The notes beneath the pieces were generated by a model. That model did not search any database and had not been told where the DNA came from. It saw nothing but the letters and a program-made list of their open reading frames with translations. A stretch of 33,597 bases of DNA, taken from positions 1-33,597 of the forward strand of contig JAIORQ010000071.1 of assembly GCA_021108035.1 (NCBI GenBank). Reading direction: 5' to 3'. This stretch comes from Bacteroidales bacterium. Lineage in GTDB: Bacteria; Bacteroidota; Bacteroidia; Bacteroidales; JAADGE01. Position 1 is the stretch's first letter. Each line of letters opens with the position of its first letter. Below are positions 33,547 through 33,597 of this stretch, piece after piece. Both the position numbers and the translations under genes were made by a program.

Positions 33547-33597
33547 TTAGTTTAGGTATTCTGTGAAATATTTTATATCTTTACAAAAAAATAAGAT

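Overview
The window reads as an AT-rich chromosomal segment of a Bacteroidota bacterium. Four independent signals agree: many start regions carry the Bacteroidota promoter form (TTTG, about 19 bases, TAnnTTTG); a PorZ homologue of the type IX secretion system is present; Bacteroidota-style surface proteins are common (PKD lipoprotein, LRR protein, YARHG protein, patatin-barrel fusion); and there are propeller/TPR sensors fused to SpoIIE phosphatase or AraC domains. No phage, conjugative or CRISPR module was seen.

Layout. 1-3.6 kb: a large HD + GHKL-ATPase protein cut by the left edge, converging on a TPR-SpoIIE phosphatase gene broken by a frameshift. 3.7-9.2 kb (minus strand): exported LRR protein, PKD lipoprotein, the GTPase YchF, and a patatin-type phospholipase fused to an outer-membrane barrel. 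9.3-11.8 kb: aconitase B. 11.9-16.2 kb (minus): tRNA-Leu(CAA), PorZ, XTP/dITP diphosphatase, and two tandem small barrel paralogues. 16.4-19.0 kb (plus): phosphomannomutase/phosphoglucomutase and a Ca/Na exchanger. 19.2-22.6 kb (minus): small membrane protein, coiled-coil lipoprotein, and a 10-TM metal-exporter-like protein whose start is almost joined to yidD. 22.7-26.5 kb (plus): an 1182-residue propeller-TM-SpoIIE sensor phosphatase with a small membrane protein behind it. 26.6-30.2 kb: tRNA-Phe(GAA), YARHG protein, a possible 33-codon ORF, a cysteine-peptidase-like lipoprotein, and a TPR-TM-AraC one-component sensor. 30.2-33.6 kb: gene-poor and repeat-rich, with one DUF4143-type AAA ATPase.

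Most genes are housekeeping or cell-envelope genes, and I see no single pathway linking them. Signalling is over-represented: two SpoIIE phosphatases and one TPR-AraC regulator. The most unusual part is 30.2-33.4 kb, which holds two nearly identical copies and one diverged copy of an approximately 300-base non-coding element. Its nested stem-loops keep pairing although the stem sequence differs between copies, and it ends in a terminator-like hairpin. The same stretch has several long palindromes, and the ATPase gene sits between 14-base direct repeats. A three-palindrome REP-like element lies at 19.9-20.0 kb, and a composite intergenic repeat occurs in opposite orientations at 17.75-17.96 and 20.93-21.16 kb. 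All calls come from reading the sequence; no database search was run.
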